A stretch of DNA of 64,000 nt from Sphingomonadaceae bacterium 3R27C6 (GCA_005503215.1 SCNS01000017.1:1-64000), one strand, 5' to 3'. Numbered from the stretch's first letter, positions 1 through 7,992 are shown. The notes: a model not told the origin generated them from the sequence alone. Numbers and translations are program-made.

Positions 1-6
1 GGGCGC

Positions 7-348
7 CTACATCTCGATCGTGATGCGCACCTTCGACGGGGTGGTGCCCGCGGCGTGGGCGATTTCGGCGCGCATGCGGGTGACGAGGTCCGAAAGATGG
101 TCGCTGGCCGGCGCGCTGTCGCGGCTCAGGAGTTCGGTGGGCGAGGTGCCGAGGAGTTCGGCGAGCGCCTGCAGCCGCGCGAGCCGCGGGCGCGAGCGGC
201 CCTGTTCCCAATAGCAGATCGAGGTGACGGTGACGCCGAGCCGGTCGGCGATGTCGGTCTTGCTGAGCCCCCTGGCCTGACGCAGCCGCGCGAGGCGGTC
301 GCCGAGCACTTCATAGCGTGTGTCGCTGTCCGGGTGAGCGTGGATCAC
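7..348 (-). CDS. XRE-family helix-turn-helix regulator
   Basis: A 113-residue protein with a lambda-Cro/XRE helix-turn-helix at about residues 17-72 (LARLRQARGLSKTDIADRLG, then VTSICYWEQGRSRPRLARLQ), followed by a short C-terminal tail that may mediate dimerisation. It should act as a cytoplasmic DNA-binding repressor or activator; the target is unknown. The reading frame is complete and closes at the very edge of the window. The intergenic DNA upstream, shared with the divergent acetyltransferase gene, is a plausible place for it to bind, which is inference only. Confidence 0.85.
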   Translation of the reverse strand: MIHAHPDSDTRYEVLGDRLARLRQARGLSKTDIADRLGVTVTSICYWEQGRSRPRLARLQALAELLGTSPTELLSRDSAPASDHLSDLVTRMRAEIAHAAGTTPSKVRITIEM

Positions 349-518
349 AGACGTGCAACCTTTTCGACTTCGAGGTGCAACATTACCAAAGTTAAGGGCG
401 GTCCGGCTTTCAACATTTCACCGATTATGGCGGGGGAAAAATGCGTAGGGCGCGCCGCCAGGCGGGTGGATTGCGGGCGGGGCGCGGCGCCCCTATCGTG
501 CGCGGGCAGGAGGCCGCG

Positions 519-1160
519 ATGACCGGAATGGACAAGCAGGCAGGGGCGCGGGTGGCGCCGCGGATCGAGGATATCGCGGTGCACTGCACGCTGAACGACG
601 GCACCGCGGTGTGCCTGCGCACGATTACCCCCGACGATGCGCCGCTGATCCGCGAGGGGATTGCGAAGCTGTCGGCGGAGTCGCGCTATCTGCGCTTTTT
701 CTCGCCCGCGCCGGTGCTGCCCGATGCGGTGGTCGAACGGCTCGCCGATGTCGACGGGCACGACCATATCGCGTGGGGCGCGATCTGCACCGAATGCCCG
801 GGGCAGCCGCCGATCGGCGCGGTGCATGCGGTGCGCCACCGGCACGACGGGCCGGTGGGCGAATTTTCGATTGCGGTGCTCGACGCGTTCCAGGGGCGGG
901 GGCTGGCGCGGATGATGACCGCGGCGCTGCTTGTCCATTGCCATGCCGAGGGGCTCGACATGCTCGAGGTGCATATGTTGTCGGAAAATGCCGCGGCGCG
1001 GCGGCTGGTGAAATCGATGGATGCGGCGTGGGCGGGCGAGTCGGCGGGGGTCGCCGACTATCGGCTCGATGTCGCGGCGGCGATCGCGGCGCTACGCGCC
1101 GATGACGACGCGCCGGGGGTGCAGGATGTGCTGCGCCTGCTCGAAGGGGCCGGCGGCTAG
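519..1160 (+). CDS. GNAT-family N-acetyltransferase
   Basis: A 213-residue GNAT acetyltransferase. The N-terminal half has the pattern 'LRTITPDDAPLIREGIAKLS..SRYLRFFSP', typical of the acetyltransferase domain found alone or fused to acyl-CoA synthetases (Pat-like). The acetyl-CoA loop is seen as 'DAFQGRGLARMM' and is followed by the usual 'LSENAAARRLVKSM' helix. The frame is open further upstream, but the ATG at 519 has AGGAGG about 5 bases before it and is the likely start. The substrate may be a protein lysine or a small amine and cannot be told from sequence. Confidence 0.85.
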   Translation: MTGMDKQAGARVAPRIEDIAVHCTLNDGTAVCLRTITPDDAPLIREGIAKLSAESRYLRFFSPAPVLPDAVVERLADVDGHDHIAWGAICTECPGQPPIGAVHAVRHRHDGPVGEFSIAVLDAFQGRGLARMMTAALLVHCHAEGLDMLEVHMLSENAAARRLVKSMDAAWAGESAGVADYRLDVAAAIAALRADDDAPGVQDVLRLLEGAGG

Positions 1161-1161
1161 T

Positions 1162-1200
1162 CCCTCCCGCCGCCCTGGGTCGCTGGTGGCGGCGGGAGGG
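1162..1200 (+). terminator. GC-rich hairpin after the acetyltransferase
   Basis: Perfect 13-bp arms (ccctcccgccgcc and ggcggcgggaggg) with a 13-base loop start two bases after the stop codon of the acetyltransferase gene. There is no clear T-run, so it may be a weak terminator or one of the genome's palindromic repeats. Confidence 0.5.
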
Positions 1201-1320
1201 TGGTCCGTGAAATGGTTCGCTTAAAAGCGAGTTCCCGTCCCATTTAGGGTCAATATCCGCGATTGCGCGGGGCGGCGGTGATCGAGATCACAGGTCTGCG
1301 AAAATAGGCCGCGCACGATA

Positions 1321-1348
1321 AAGGGCGCCGGAATCAACCGGCGCCCTT
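1321..1348 (-). terminator. Hairpin downstream of the small lipoprotein gene
   Basis: Perfect 11-bp arms (aagggcgccgg and ccggcgccctt) around the loop aatcaa, placed 27 bases past the stop of the minus-strand lipoprotein gene. The outer arm ends in CCCTTTAT on that strand, giving a short T-rich tail. Confidence 0.6.
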
Positions 1349-1375
1349 CACCCTGCCCTTTAGGGGAGGCAGCCC

Positions 1376-1663
1376 TTATTTCTTGGCGGGGTCGGCCGGC
1401 GGCGTGGTCGGGGCGACTTCCGACGGGGCGATCTCGCCGCTATCGTCCATCGCGTTGGCCTTTTCCTCGCCGGCGGCTTCGACGGCGTCGGCCTTCGCTT
1501 CGGTTGCTTCCTTGGCCGCGCCCTCGGGCATGGCGTCGGCCTGCTCGTCGATCACGTCGGCCTTGGCTTCGGCCTGATCCTCGACCTTGTCGGCAGCCGG
1601 GCTCTGGCAGGCGCCGAGCGCGAGGGCCGAGGTGGCGGCGAGGGTGATGAACATCTTACGCAT
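1376..1663 (-). CDS. Small Ala/Glu-rich lipoprotein
   Basis: A 95-residue protein starting MRKMFITLAATSALALGAC, a signal peptide with a lipobox (L-G-A-C, Cys19), so it should be lipidated and membrane anchored. The mature part is low complexity, rich in Ala, Glu, Asp and Lys with a repeated 'KADV/EAKAD' flavour, predicted helical or disordered, ending in a Pro/Thr stretch. The ATG at 1663 has GGGAG 9 bases upstream and gives a clean signal peptide, so it is chosen over the longer frame. Function unknown; small envelope lipoproteins of this kind are common in sphingomonads. Confidence 0.75.
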   Translation of the reverse strand: MRKMFITLAATSALALGACQSPAADKVEDQAEAKADVIDEQADAMPEGAAKEATEAKADAVEAAGEEKANAMDDSGEIAPSEVAPTTPPADPAKK

Positions 1664-1789
1664 ATTGAATGACTCCCAAAGTTGACTTGGAGGCTTAACG
1701 CGGGGTGAACGCAAGGGTTGCAATGAAATTATCATGTCCATGAAATCGCCCGGATTTTCTTTTGATCCGGCGTTGTTCGGGGCGGGAAT

Positions 1790-3163
1790 TCAGGGGACGT
1801 CCCTTACCCTGACATAGACCGTACCCGTCGACGTCGAGCCATCCGGTGAGCGTCCGGTGTAGGTGAAATGCGTGAGACCGGTGAAGGTGCCGCGCCGCGA
1901 CACCGTCACATAACCCTCGGTCGACAGCGATACCGACAGCGCCCCCGGCGCGCCGGACTCGACCGACATGATGCCGCCCCGCCCCGTCATGCCGGCGAAC
2001 AGCGTCCAGTCGTTGCAGTAGGGCGAATGGGGCCGAGTATCACACCCGCCCATCCCGATGCGATAGGGTGTCAGGCCTCCGGGCCTTAATTCGCGATAGT
2101 CGGGCACCCCGATATAATTGGTCATTGCGGGTGGCGCGGCCGATGCAAAGGATCGCGCTGCGGCCTCGATATCGGCCGTTGTGATCGCCTCGATCCGCGC
2201 CAACGCGGGATTCGGCCACCCTTCGTGCAAGATAGCGATTTCGGGGAGGACATAGAAACGAAAGGCATAGGCCCATGCGCGAACGGAAGCGTCATCGGAC
2301 AATCGTTCGGGTATGGCCGCGAAATATTTTACCAGCAGCGTCGCCATCGCATCGAGGCCAGCGTCGGGCGAGCCCATGCTGATGCGGCTCCGCTTCAACG
2401 CCGCCAACACCACCGCCTTGTCGGAAAGCCTGGCGTTCCCGGTCTCGTTGATGACTTGGGCGAGATATTGCGAGACTTCGCGCAGTGTGACCGAGGTGTC
2501 GATCGGATCGCCGGTCGTATCCTTGGTCACGGCCGCCAATGCCAACAGCTGAAGATTGACGGATGTTATTCGCGCCGCGTCCTCGGCAACCATGGCGTTG
2601 CTGCTGCGCCGCCCATCGACGGGATTGAGTGTCAGCAAATTCGTGTCGCTTCGCAGCGCCGCCGCACCCGTCGAAAGCCCGAGCGCATTACGCACGCTGT
2701 TTTGATTCCCGTGCGCGTCGATCAATGTGCTGAGTGGAGAGATGACCGTTGCGCCGATCGGCGCCGTCATCTGGCCGAAGCCGAGACCAGTCGTGGCATC
2801 GATGCCGTATGCATTCATACGATATGATGGCGATCCGGGGGCCGTTCCGATCACCGCTCCCTGCACGCTGACGCCGCGGCCAAAGGTTCCCGTCATCGAC
2901 GTAGGCGTTGTGGCGTCCCGCGCATCGGCGAACCCGCCGTTGCCGTCGATATCGATTGAGATAAGCGCCAACAGCGGGCCGCCGCCAACGGCCGAAAATA
3001 TGGTCGTGGGTGTGGGGGTCGGTGTCGGCGTGGGGGTTGGTGTCGGTGTGGGCGGCACGGTGACGACATTGCCGCCGCCCGAGTCTCCGCCCCCACCACA
3101 ACTTGCGACGAGGGCCGCGATCGCAGCCGATAAGAACATCTTTTTCAGATGATTAGAATTCAC
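1790..3163 (-). CDS. Large lipoprotein with Pro-Thr repeat linker, unknown function
   Basis: About 457 residues if translation starts at the GTG at 3163, which has GGGGGG 6-7 bases upstream. The N-terminus is a lipoprotein signal ending V-A-S-C, followed by a Gly-rich stretch and then about nine Pro-Thr pairs (DNA 3006-3052) that look like a flexible linker lifting the rest from the membrane. Beyond it comes 'SIDIDGNGGFADA', a calcium-loop-like acidic motif, then a region with 'VISPLSTLIDAHG' resembling other secreted bacterial proteins of unknown role. The C-terminal 70 residues are beta-rich (VSLSTEGYVTVSRRGTFTGL). No enzyme motif is seen; a surface-exposed anchored protein is the best description. 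Confidence 0.75.
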   Translation of the reverse strand: MNSNHLKKMFLSAAIAALVASCGGGGDSGGGNVVTVPPTPTPTPTPTPTPTPTTIFSAVGGGPLLALISIDIDGNGGFADARDATTPTSMTGTFGRGVSVQGAVIGTAPGSPSYRMNAYGIDATTGLGFGQMTAPIGATVISPLSTLIDAHGNQNSVRNALGLSTGAAALRSDTNLLTLNPVDGRRSSNAMVAEDAARITSVNLQLLALAAVTKDTTGDPIDTSVTLREVSQYLAQVINETGNARLSDKAVVLAALKRSRISMGSPDAGLDAMATLLVKYFAAIPERLSDDASVRAWAYAFRFYVLPEIAILHEGWPNPALARIEAITTADIEAAARSFASAAPPAMTNYIGVPDYRELRPGGLTPYRIGMGGCDTRPHSPYCNDWTLFAGMTGRGGIMSVESGAPGALSVSLSTEGYVTVSRRGTFTGLTHFTYTGRSPDGSTSTGTVYVRVRDVP

Positions 3164-3241
3164 AATATTCCCCCCGCTTTTATGGCGCGAGTAATCGGGA
3201 GGCGTCGCAACGGCAATATTTAACTCGGCCGGTCCGGATCG

Positions 3242-3271
3242 CTGCCGCACTTATCCAGTCATGTGCGGCAG
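3242..3271. repeat. Inverted repeat beyond the sciP terminator
   Basis: Arms ctgccgcac and gtgcggcag (9 bp, perfect) separated by 12 bases. It lies between the sciP terminator and the start of the lipoprotein gene, so it may be a second hairpin or an operator for the lipoprotein promoter. Confidence 0.4.
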
Positions 3272-3273
3272 GC

Positions 3274-3303
3274 AAAAAAAAGAGGGCGCCCGAAGCGCCC
3301 TCT
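3274..3303 (-). terminator. Intrinsic terminator of sciP
   Basis: A 9-bp GC-rich stem (agagggcgc / gcgccctct, loop of five) at 3281-3303, followed on the minus strand by eight T residues (3274-3281). It lies 28 bases past the sciP stop codon and is a textbook Rho-independent terminator. Confidence 0.9.
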
Positions 3304-3330
3304 CTCATGCCTGGTCCGGTCCCGCGGCCC

Positions 3331-3636
3331 TTAGAAGCGCTGTTGGCGCTCGTAGAGGTCGCGGTAATGCTGGATGCGCGTGACGCGCAGTCCGGGCATG
3401 CCGCTGCGGTCGATCGACCGCTGCCAGCCGGCAAATTCCTCGAGGGTCAGCCCATAGCGTTCGCACGCTTCGTCGACGGACAGGAGCCCGCCGTTAACGG
3501 CCGCGACGACCTCTGCCTTGCGGCGAACGACCCAGCGGGTCGTCGACGGGGGCGGCAGCGAGTCCAGCGTCAACGGCTCCCCGAGGGGGCCGATAACCTG
3601 TGCAGGCCGGATTTTCTGATTCTCGATCATAGTCAT
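3331..3636 (-). CDS. sciP: CtrA inhibitor SciP (DUF1153)
   Basis: A 101-residue protein whose core 'RWVVRRKAEVVAAVNGGLLS' and following 'EACERYGLTLEEFAGWQ' match the SciP/DUF1153 family, a small helix-turn-helix protein. In Caulobacter SciP binds CtrA and blocks transcription of CtrA-dependent cell-cycle genes during G1. Length fits the family (about 90-100). Two starts are possible (ATG at 3636 or 3630). The start overlaps the stop of the upstream frame by 4 bases (ATGA), and a strong terminator follows. Confidence 0.9.
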   Translation of the reverse strand: MTMIENQKIRPAQVIGPLGEPLTLDSLPPPSTTRWVVRRKAEVVAAVNGGLLSVDEACERYGLTLEEFAGWQRSIDRSGMPGLRVTRIQHYRDLYERQQRF

Positions 3637-4013
3637 TCCACATTTTTACCGTCGGAGGGGGGTGTGTCCGACGCATTCATATCTAGATCAGAGGGATTCA
3701 ACATCGGCTGAAATCCTCTGGTAAACAGGCCGTTCATAGTTTCGGGCAGGGCGTTCGCATCGTCGGATAAATCGAAGAAACGAACGACGCGCGGGGCTTT
3801 TTGTTCCGCCGTTGCGCGCGTCCCGCAAAATATGTGGCGCACGGCGTTAAGCTTCGCCGCATGGCGTTCGCGATGCGCCTGCGTCCGAAGCTGCCGCACC
3901 GTCGGCAGGGCGGCCTGGCGTGCGCTGGACACGGCCAATATGATGTCGAAGCCGGGCTTTGACAGCTTGGCCGCACCGGCGATGCGCGGAAGATCGGAGG
4001 GAACGAAGTTCAT
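3633..4013 (-). CDS. Hypothetical protein upstream of sciP
   Basis: A 126-residue frame with no recognised domain, somewhat basic in the first 70 residues (RTQAHRERHAAKLNAVR) and acidic and Pro/Ser-rich at the C-terminus. Its main support is context: its TGA overlaps the sciP ATG by 4 bases, the usual sign of translational coupling, and codon choice is GC-rich. No good Shine-Dalgarno sequence precedes the ATG at 4013, so the start, and even the gene, is uncertain. Alternatively this is simply the sciP leader. Confidence 0.45.
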   Translation of the reverse strand: MNFVPSDLPRIAGAAKLSKPGFDIILAVSSARQAALPTVRQLRTQAHRERHAAKLNAVRHIFCGTRATAEQKAPRVVRFFDLSDDANALPETMNGLFTRGFQPMLNPSDLDMNASDTPPSDGKNVE

Positions 4014-4145
4014 GCGACTCGTCTAGGCCAGAGGAGCTAAGGTCCCGTAAATGCCCGTTTCAGAACCTGTTAGCGAAGCTTAACCCCCGTCAATATCTTG
4101 ACACTTTGCGCGGAAAAGCTGGCTTTTTTGCATTCGCGTCCCTAG

Positions 4146-5300
4146 ATGGCGCCGACCATGATCGAGGCGATTCCTTCCCCTGCCGGGCTTGCCCAGGCCG
4201 ACTTTCAGCTGCCGATGCCGCTGAAGGACCGGCGAATCGTCGTCGCGATGTCGGGCGGAGTCGACTCGAGCGTCGTTGCCGCGCTCGCCGCGCGCTCGGG
4301 CGCCGAGGTGATCGGCGTGACGCTCCAGCTCTACGATCATGGCGCGAAGGCGAAGCGCGTCGGTGCGTGCTGCGCCGGGCAGGACATCCGCGACGCGCGC
4401 GCGGTCGCCGACCGGCTGGGCTTCGCGCACCATGTCTATGACCATGAAAGCCGCTTCCGCGACACGGTGATCGACCAGTTCGCCGACGAATATCTGTCGG
4501 GCCGGACGCCGATCCCGTGCGTACGCTGCAATATGGGGGTGAAGTTCACCGACCTGTTCCGGCTCGCCAAGGAACTCGGCGCCGATTGCCTCGCGACGGG
4601 TCATTATGTGCGCCGCATGATGGGCCCCGCGGGCGCCGAGCTGCACCGTGCGGTCGATCCGGCGCGCGACCAGAGCTATTTCCTCTTCGCGACAACGCAG
4701 GACCAGCTCGACTTCCTGCGCTTTCCCTTGGGCGGCCTCGAAAAGAGCGTCGTGCGCGAGATCGCGCGCGATCTGGGGCTCGGTGTCGCGGGCAAACCCG
4801 ACAGCCAGGACATCTGCTTCGTCCCCGATGGCGACTATGCGACGCTGGTGCGCAAGCTGCGCCCCGAGGCCGACGACCAGGGTGACATCGTCCATGTCGA
4901 CGGCACCGTGCTCGGCGCGCACAAGGGCCTCATCCATTATACTGTCGGGCAGCGGCGCGGGATTGAGATCGGCGGACAGGCCGAACCATTGTATGTGGTG
5001 CGCCTCGAAGCCGCGACGAAAGCGGTGGTCGTCGGGCCGCGGCGCGCGCTCGCGGTGTCGGGCGCGCGACTGGGCGAGGCGAACTGGCTGGGCGCGGTCG
5101 ACGGGCGCGATGTGCTGGCGAAGGTGCGCAGCATGGCGAAGCCGGTGCCCGCGCGCGTCGCGGGCGATCGGCTGATCTTTGCCGAGGCCGAATATGGCGT
5201 CGCGCCGGGACAGGCGGCGGTGCTGTACGATGCGGCGGACAATTCGCGCGTATTGGGCGGCGGCTGGATCGAAGAGACGTTCGCGGCGGACGATGTTTAA
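4146..5300 (+). CDS. mnmA: tRNA-specific 2-thiouridylase MnmA
   Basis: Transfers sulfur to C2 of wobble uridine 34 in tRNA for Lys, Glu and Gln, in the cytoplasm, taking sulfur from the cysteine desulfurase relay. The PP-loop SGGVDSS is at about residues 35-41, followed by CCAGQD and 'PIPCVRCN' (the nucleophile Cys region), 'ATGHYVR', and '[12 protein letters not shown]' with the second catalytic Cys; the C-terminal beta-barrel ends '[10 protein letters not shown]'. At 384 residues it is normal length, with about 15 extra N-terminal residues. An ATG at 4158 is an equally possible start; neither has a clear Shine-Dalgarno sequence. Confidence 0.95.
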   Translation: MAPTMIEAIPSPAGLAQADFQLPMPLKDRRIVVAMSGGVDSSVVAALAARSGAEVIGVTLQLYDHGAKAKRVGACCAGQDIRDARAVADRLGFAHHVYDHESRFRDTVIDQFADEYLSGRTPIPCVRCNMGVKFTDLFRLAKELGADCLATGHYVRRMMGPAGAELHRAVDPARDQSYFLFATTQDQLDFLRFPLGGLEKSVVREIARDLGLGVAGKPDSQDICFVPDGDYATLVRKLRPEADDQGDIVHVDGTVLGAHKGLIHYTVGQRRGIEIGGQAEPLYVVRLEAATKAVVVGPRRALAVSGARLGEANWLGAVDGRDVLAKVRSMAKPVPARVAGDRLIFAEAEYGVAPGQAAVLYDAADNSRVLGGGWIEETFAADDV

Positions 5301-5360
5301 CCCGGAATAGATTGAACTTTCTTCCTCGATGGCGCAGCTTCGCCGGAAATAGGGAGAAGA

Positions 5361-5786
5361 ATGATGGTCAATTGGGTCTTGCGCGGCGCCGTCCTGCTGT
5401 GGGCGCTGTTCTTTATCATCGTCGGTGCGCGCGGGTTGTTCGACCCCGCGAGCTATACCGAGACCTTTGGCATATTGGTCGAGGGCCCGGCGACCAATAC
5501 GATCCGCGCCGACCTGTCGGCCTTTTTCCTTGTCGCCGCGGGCGCCGCCGCGATCGGCGCGCTGGTGCCGGGTTGGCTGCGCGCGCTGCTGGTGCCCGCC
5601 GCGCTCTATGGCACCGCGCTTGCCGCCCGGTTGTTCGGGGTGGCGAGCGACGATGCGGTGAACACGGGGATCGTCCAGGCGATGATCATCGAGGCGCTGA
5701 CCGTGCTGCTGATGGTCGGCAGTTGGTGGGTGTTGTCGCGGCCGGTCGCGGCGGTCGATAATGCGGTGCCCGTCGACGCGGGATAG
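5361..5786 (+). CDS. Small inner-membrane protein
   Basis: A 141-residue protein with four hydrophobic segments (about residues 5-25, 48-68, 72-92, 102-125), resembling DUF4345-type membrane proteins: 'FDPASYTETFGI', then 'NTIRADLSAFFLVAAGAAAIGAL'. It follows mnmA by 60 bases and has GGGAGAAGA just before two in-frame ATGs (5361 and 5364). No catalytic motif is visible and its role is unknown. Confidence 0.75.
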   Translation: MMVNWVLRGAVLLWALFFIIVGARGLFDPASYTETFGILVEGPATNTIRADLSAFFLVAAGAAAIGALVPGWLRALLVPAALYGTALAARLFGVASDDAVNTGIVQAMIIEALTVLLMVGSWWVLSRPVAAVDNAVPVDAG

Positions 5787-5797
5787 CGGGCGATCCG

Positions 5798-6283
5798 ATG
5801 AGTTTCGCGGACAGCTATCTTGGAAAGCTGCGCTCGCTCGTTGGGAGCCGCGGCCTGCTCGTCCCGGGAGCGCGCGTCGTGATAACGCGGGGCGACGGGT
5901 CGATCCTCCTGCAACATCGAAGCGACTTCGGCGTGTGGGGCCTTCCCGGCGGAAATGCGGAGGAGGGCGAGGACCTGACCGAGGTGGCCGTCCGCGAGAC
6001 GCTTGAGGAGACCGGACTTCGCATTCGAAATCCGGTGCCCTTCGGTTTCGGCAGCGATCCGGAATATGAGACGGTGCGCTTCCCGAACGGCGATGTTTGC
6101 CAGTTCTTCGTCATGATGTTCTACGCGACCGAATTTGACGGCGATGTGACCGCCGACGGCTCGGAAACGCTGGATCTGCGTTGGTATCGCCCGGACGACC
6201 TGCCCCCGATGCTTGAGAATATGCGCCGAAGTGTCGAGGCATTTACCGCTTTTGAGAAGAGCGGGTCGTTTCAGATGATCTGA
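5798..6283 (+). CDS. Nudix hydrolase
   Basis: A 161-residue protein with a Nudix box at about residues 51-73 (GGNAEEGEDL, then VRETLEETGL), which fits GX5EX7REUXEEXGU closely. Such enzymes hydrolyse a nucleoside diphosphate linked to another group using Mg2+ bound by the Glu residues. 'GVWGLPGG' precedes the box and 'LDLRWYRPDDLP' follows, as is usual. It starts 11 bases after the membrane-protein gene and is probably co-transcribed. The substrate cannot be told from sequence. Confidence 0.88.
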   Translation: MSFADSYLGKLRSLVGSRGLLVPGARVVITRGDGSILLQHRSDFGVWGLPGGNAEEGEDLTEVAVRETLEETGLRIRNPVPFGFGSDPEYETVRFPNGDVCQFFVMMFYATEFDGDVTADGSETLDLRWYRPDDLPPMLENMRRSVEAFTAFEKSGSFQMI

Positions 6284-6314
6284 TGCGTGGGCAGATTTCG
6301 ACCGATCGCAGACG

Positions 6315-6599
6315 TCAGCCTCTGAGCGTTGAATAGCCCCAATCGTTGCTCAGGCGCTCTTGGGCGCCTGCTAACCGAGCGAGATAACCATTCTCCAACG
6401 GCGCTGAAAGTTGCCTTTCGAGTTGGGCCAGCAGGCCGTTTAAGGCCGCTCCCTCCCCTGAGGAAACGAAGCAAGCGGCGTTAGGTGTATCACCCGCGCC
6501 GTCCTCACTGGTCCATCGTTGAAGCAGCTCAAAAAGAACGATCGCCTCGTCGGTTGATATTTTGATGATGGCGCCGTCGCTGTCAGGTGAGTGTGTCAT
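6315..6599 (-). CDS. Hypothetical protein
   Basis: A 94-residue acidic, mostly helical frame (IIKISTDEAIVLFELLQRW), convergent with the Nudix gene. No domain is recognised. 'STDEAIVLFELL' resembles the start of small immunity-like or unknown proteins that open with a beta strand and a long helix, but this is only a resemblance. GC and codon usage match the neighbours. Confidence 0.5.
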   Translation of the reverse strand: MTHSPDSDGAIIKISTDEAIVLFELLQRWTSEDGAGDTPNAACFVSSGEGAALNGLLAQLERQLSAPLENGYLARLAGAQERLSNDWGYSTLRG

Positions 6600-6753
6600 G
6601 GTTCGAACCTGGCATCGACAAAGTCATCTTTCCACCCCAAAGCTGACCCACCCACAAACGGCCTATTCCCGCCATTGCTTGTCTTTTTAACCATTTTATG
6701 AGTTATTGCGCGCCGGGTCGCTTCTGTTTTCCTTTGTGGTGGGGAGGAAGCGT

Positions 6754-6891
6754 ATGACAAGCGATGAGGACAAAAGGGCGCGTTCGGAGCGGCGGTCGAG
6801 TGACCGCCGGACGACCGACGACCCGAATTATAAAGGGCCGGATCGCCGCAAGGGCGATCGGCGGACGGGCAAGGATCGCCGTTCCGACTGA
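6754..6891 (+). CDS. Very small Arg/Asp-rich protein with DRR repeats
   Basis: A 45-residue, strongly charged protein preceded by GGGGAGGAAG, an excellent Shine-Dalgarno sequence 3 bases before the ATG. The sequence repeats an Arg-Arg/Asp-Arg-Arg motif: 'SERRSSDRR', 'GPDRRKGDRR', 'GKDRRSD'. This is the 'GPDRRKGDRR' signature seen as a tail or small protein in many bacteria, function unknown to me. It is likely disordered and could bind nucleic acid (inference). It lies upstream of the DsbA-family gene with 32 bases between. Confidence 0.7.
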   Translation: MTSDEDKRARSERRSSDRRTTDDPNYKGPDRRKGDRRTGKDRRSD

Positions 6892-6923
6892 GTGCGGCGG
6901 CGCGTGCCGGCAGGAGAAGAAAT

Positions 6924-7616
6924 TTGACCGAACCGCGCGTGCCGCGCCTAAGCGTCGACATCGTGTCCGACGTGATGTGCCCCTGGTGCATCATCGGCTG
7001 GCTGAAGTTCCGGAAGGTCATGGACCATTTTGCGGGGCGGCTGGATTTCCGCGTCCAGTGGCATCCGTTCGAGCTGAACCCCGACATGCCGGCGGAGGGC
7101 GAGGATACCGCCGCGCATGTCATGCGCAAATATGGGGTCAGCGCCGAGCAGAGCCGCGCGAACAGCGGCAAGATGGCGGGGGTCGCCGCTGACCTCGGCT
7201 TCACCTTCAATCGCAGCGGCGAAAGCCGCATACGCAACAGTTTCGATGCGCACCGCCTGCTGACCTGGGCGGGGGCGCTTGAGGAGCCCGAGCAGGATGC
7301 GGCGACGGGCGTGCAGACCGCGCTGAAGCTCGCGTTGTTCACCGCGCACTTCACCGACAATCGCGACGTGAGCGATCATGCGGTGCTCGCAGATGTCGCG
7401 GCGTCGGTGGGGCTCGACCGCGCGCGCGCGGCGGCGATCCTGGCGTCGGACGAGTTCGGCGAGATGGTGCGCACCGAAGAAGCCTATTGGGCCGACCAGA
7501 ATATCACCGGGGTGCCCGCTTTCATCCTCGGCGGGCGGATGCTGATCCCGGGGGCGCAGGATCCCGAGGTTTTCATTCGCGTGATCGAGACGAAAATACT
7601 GGCGGCCGCCGCCTGA
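6924..7616 (+). CDS. DsbA-family (FrnE-like) oxidoreductase
   Basis: A 230-residue thioredoxin-fold protein with a CPWC active site at about residues 19-22 (DVMCPWCIIGW), a helical insertion and the cis-Pro loop 'TGVPAFILGGR'. This layout matches the FrnE/2-hydroxychromene-2-carboxylate isomerase branch of the DsbA superfamily. No signal peptide is seen, so it probably acts in the cytoplasm. The start is a TTG at 6924, supported by CAGGAGAAG about 5 bases upstream; no nearer ATG exists. Confidence 0.88.
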   Translation: MTEPRVPRLSVDIVSDVMCPWCIIGWLKFRKVMDHFAGRLDFRVQWHPFELNPDMPAEGEDTAAHVMRKYGVSAEQSRANSGKMAGVAADLGFTFNRSGESRIRNSFDAHRLLTWAGALEEPEQDAATGVQTALKLALFTAHFTDNRDVSDHAVLADVAASVGLDRARAAAILASDEFGEMVRTEEAYWADQNITGVPAFILGGRMLIPGAQDPEVFIRVIETKILAAAA

Positions 7617-7642
7617 GGAACGGCCGCGACACCCCGCGCGTT
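7617..7642 (+). promoter_or_regulatory. EcfG-type general stress promoter
   Basis: GGAAC at 7617-7621, a 17-base spacer, and CGTT at 7639-7642 match exactly the GGAAC-N16/17-CGTT consensus recognised by alphaproteobacterial EcfG sigma factors. Transcription should begin near 7650, just ahead of the AGGAG and ATG of the acidic protein gene at 7672. EcfG homologs are encoded in this same window. Confidence 0.65.
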
Positions 7643-7671
7643 TCCCGGCTATCCCCCGAAAGGAGCCGGCC

Positions 7672-7992
7672 ATGATCGACGATCCCCGCAAAGCAGATGC
7701 CCAAGCCGACGAAGCGCCCGAAGCGCGCAATCGCGAGCAGGATGACGAGCAGGCGCAGGCGCAGAGCGTTGCCGAAGCCGCGCGCCGCGACCGGCCGCAG
7801 GAAGACAGCGACAAGGCCAGCAGCGGCGACGAGAGCGACGATGTCCAGGACCTGGTCGATCATATGAACCAGATGGAGCGGTCGGGCGTGATCGACATGG
7901 ACGCCTATCGCGGCGAACGCAGCGACGACGACGAGGATGACGAGCTTGGCGAGGGCGGGGTCGAGGACGACGAGCCGCGCGGCGCGCCCTGA
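7672..7992 (+). CDS. Acidic hypothetical protein, probable stress-regulon member
   Basis: A 106-residue, highly acidic protein with no membrane segment or enzyme motif. It is likely disordered over the first 55 residues (Asp/Glu/Gln/Ala-rich), has a central 'DVQDLVDHMNQMERSGVID' helix, and ends in Asp/Glu runs. AAAGGAG lies 7 bases before the ATG. An exact EcfG-type promoter sits 30-55 bases upstream of the start, which suggests induction by the general stress response. Function unknown. Confidence 0.75.
   Translation: MIDDPRKADAQADEAPEARNREQDDEQAQAQSVAEAARRDRPQEDSDKASSGDESDDVQDLVDHMNQMERSGVIDMDAYRGERSDDDEDDELGEGGVEDDEPRGAP

Noticed and set aside
3274..3281. Eight-A run as a slippage or phase-variable tract
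   Set aside because: It is the T-run of the sciP terminator on the minus strand and lies outside any gene.
4098..4103. TTGACA before mnmA as a sigma-70 -35 element
   Set aside because: No acceptable -10 element follows at 16-18 bases (the sequence there is GGCTTT), so a full promoter is not supported.
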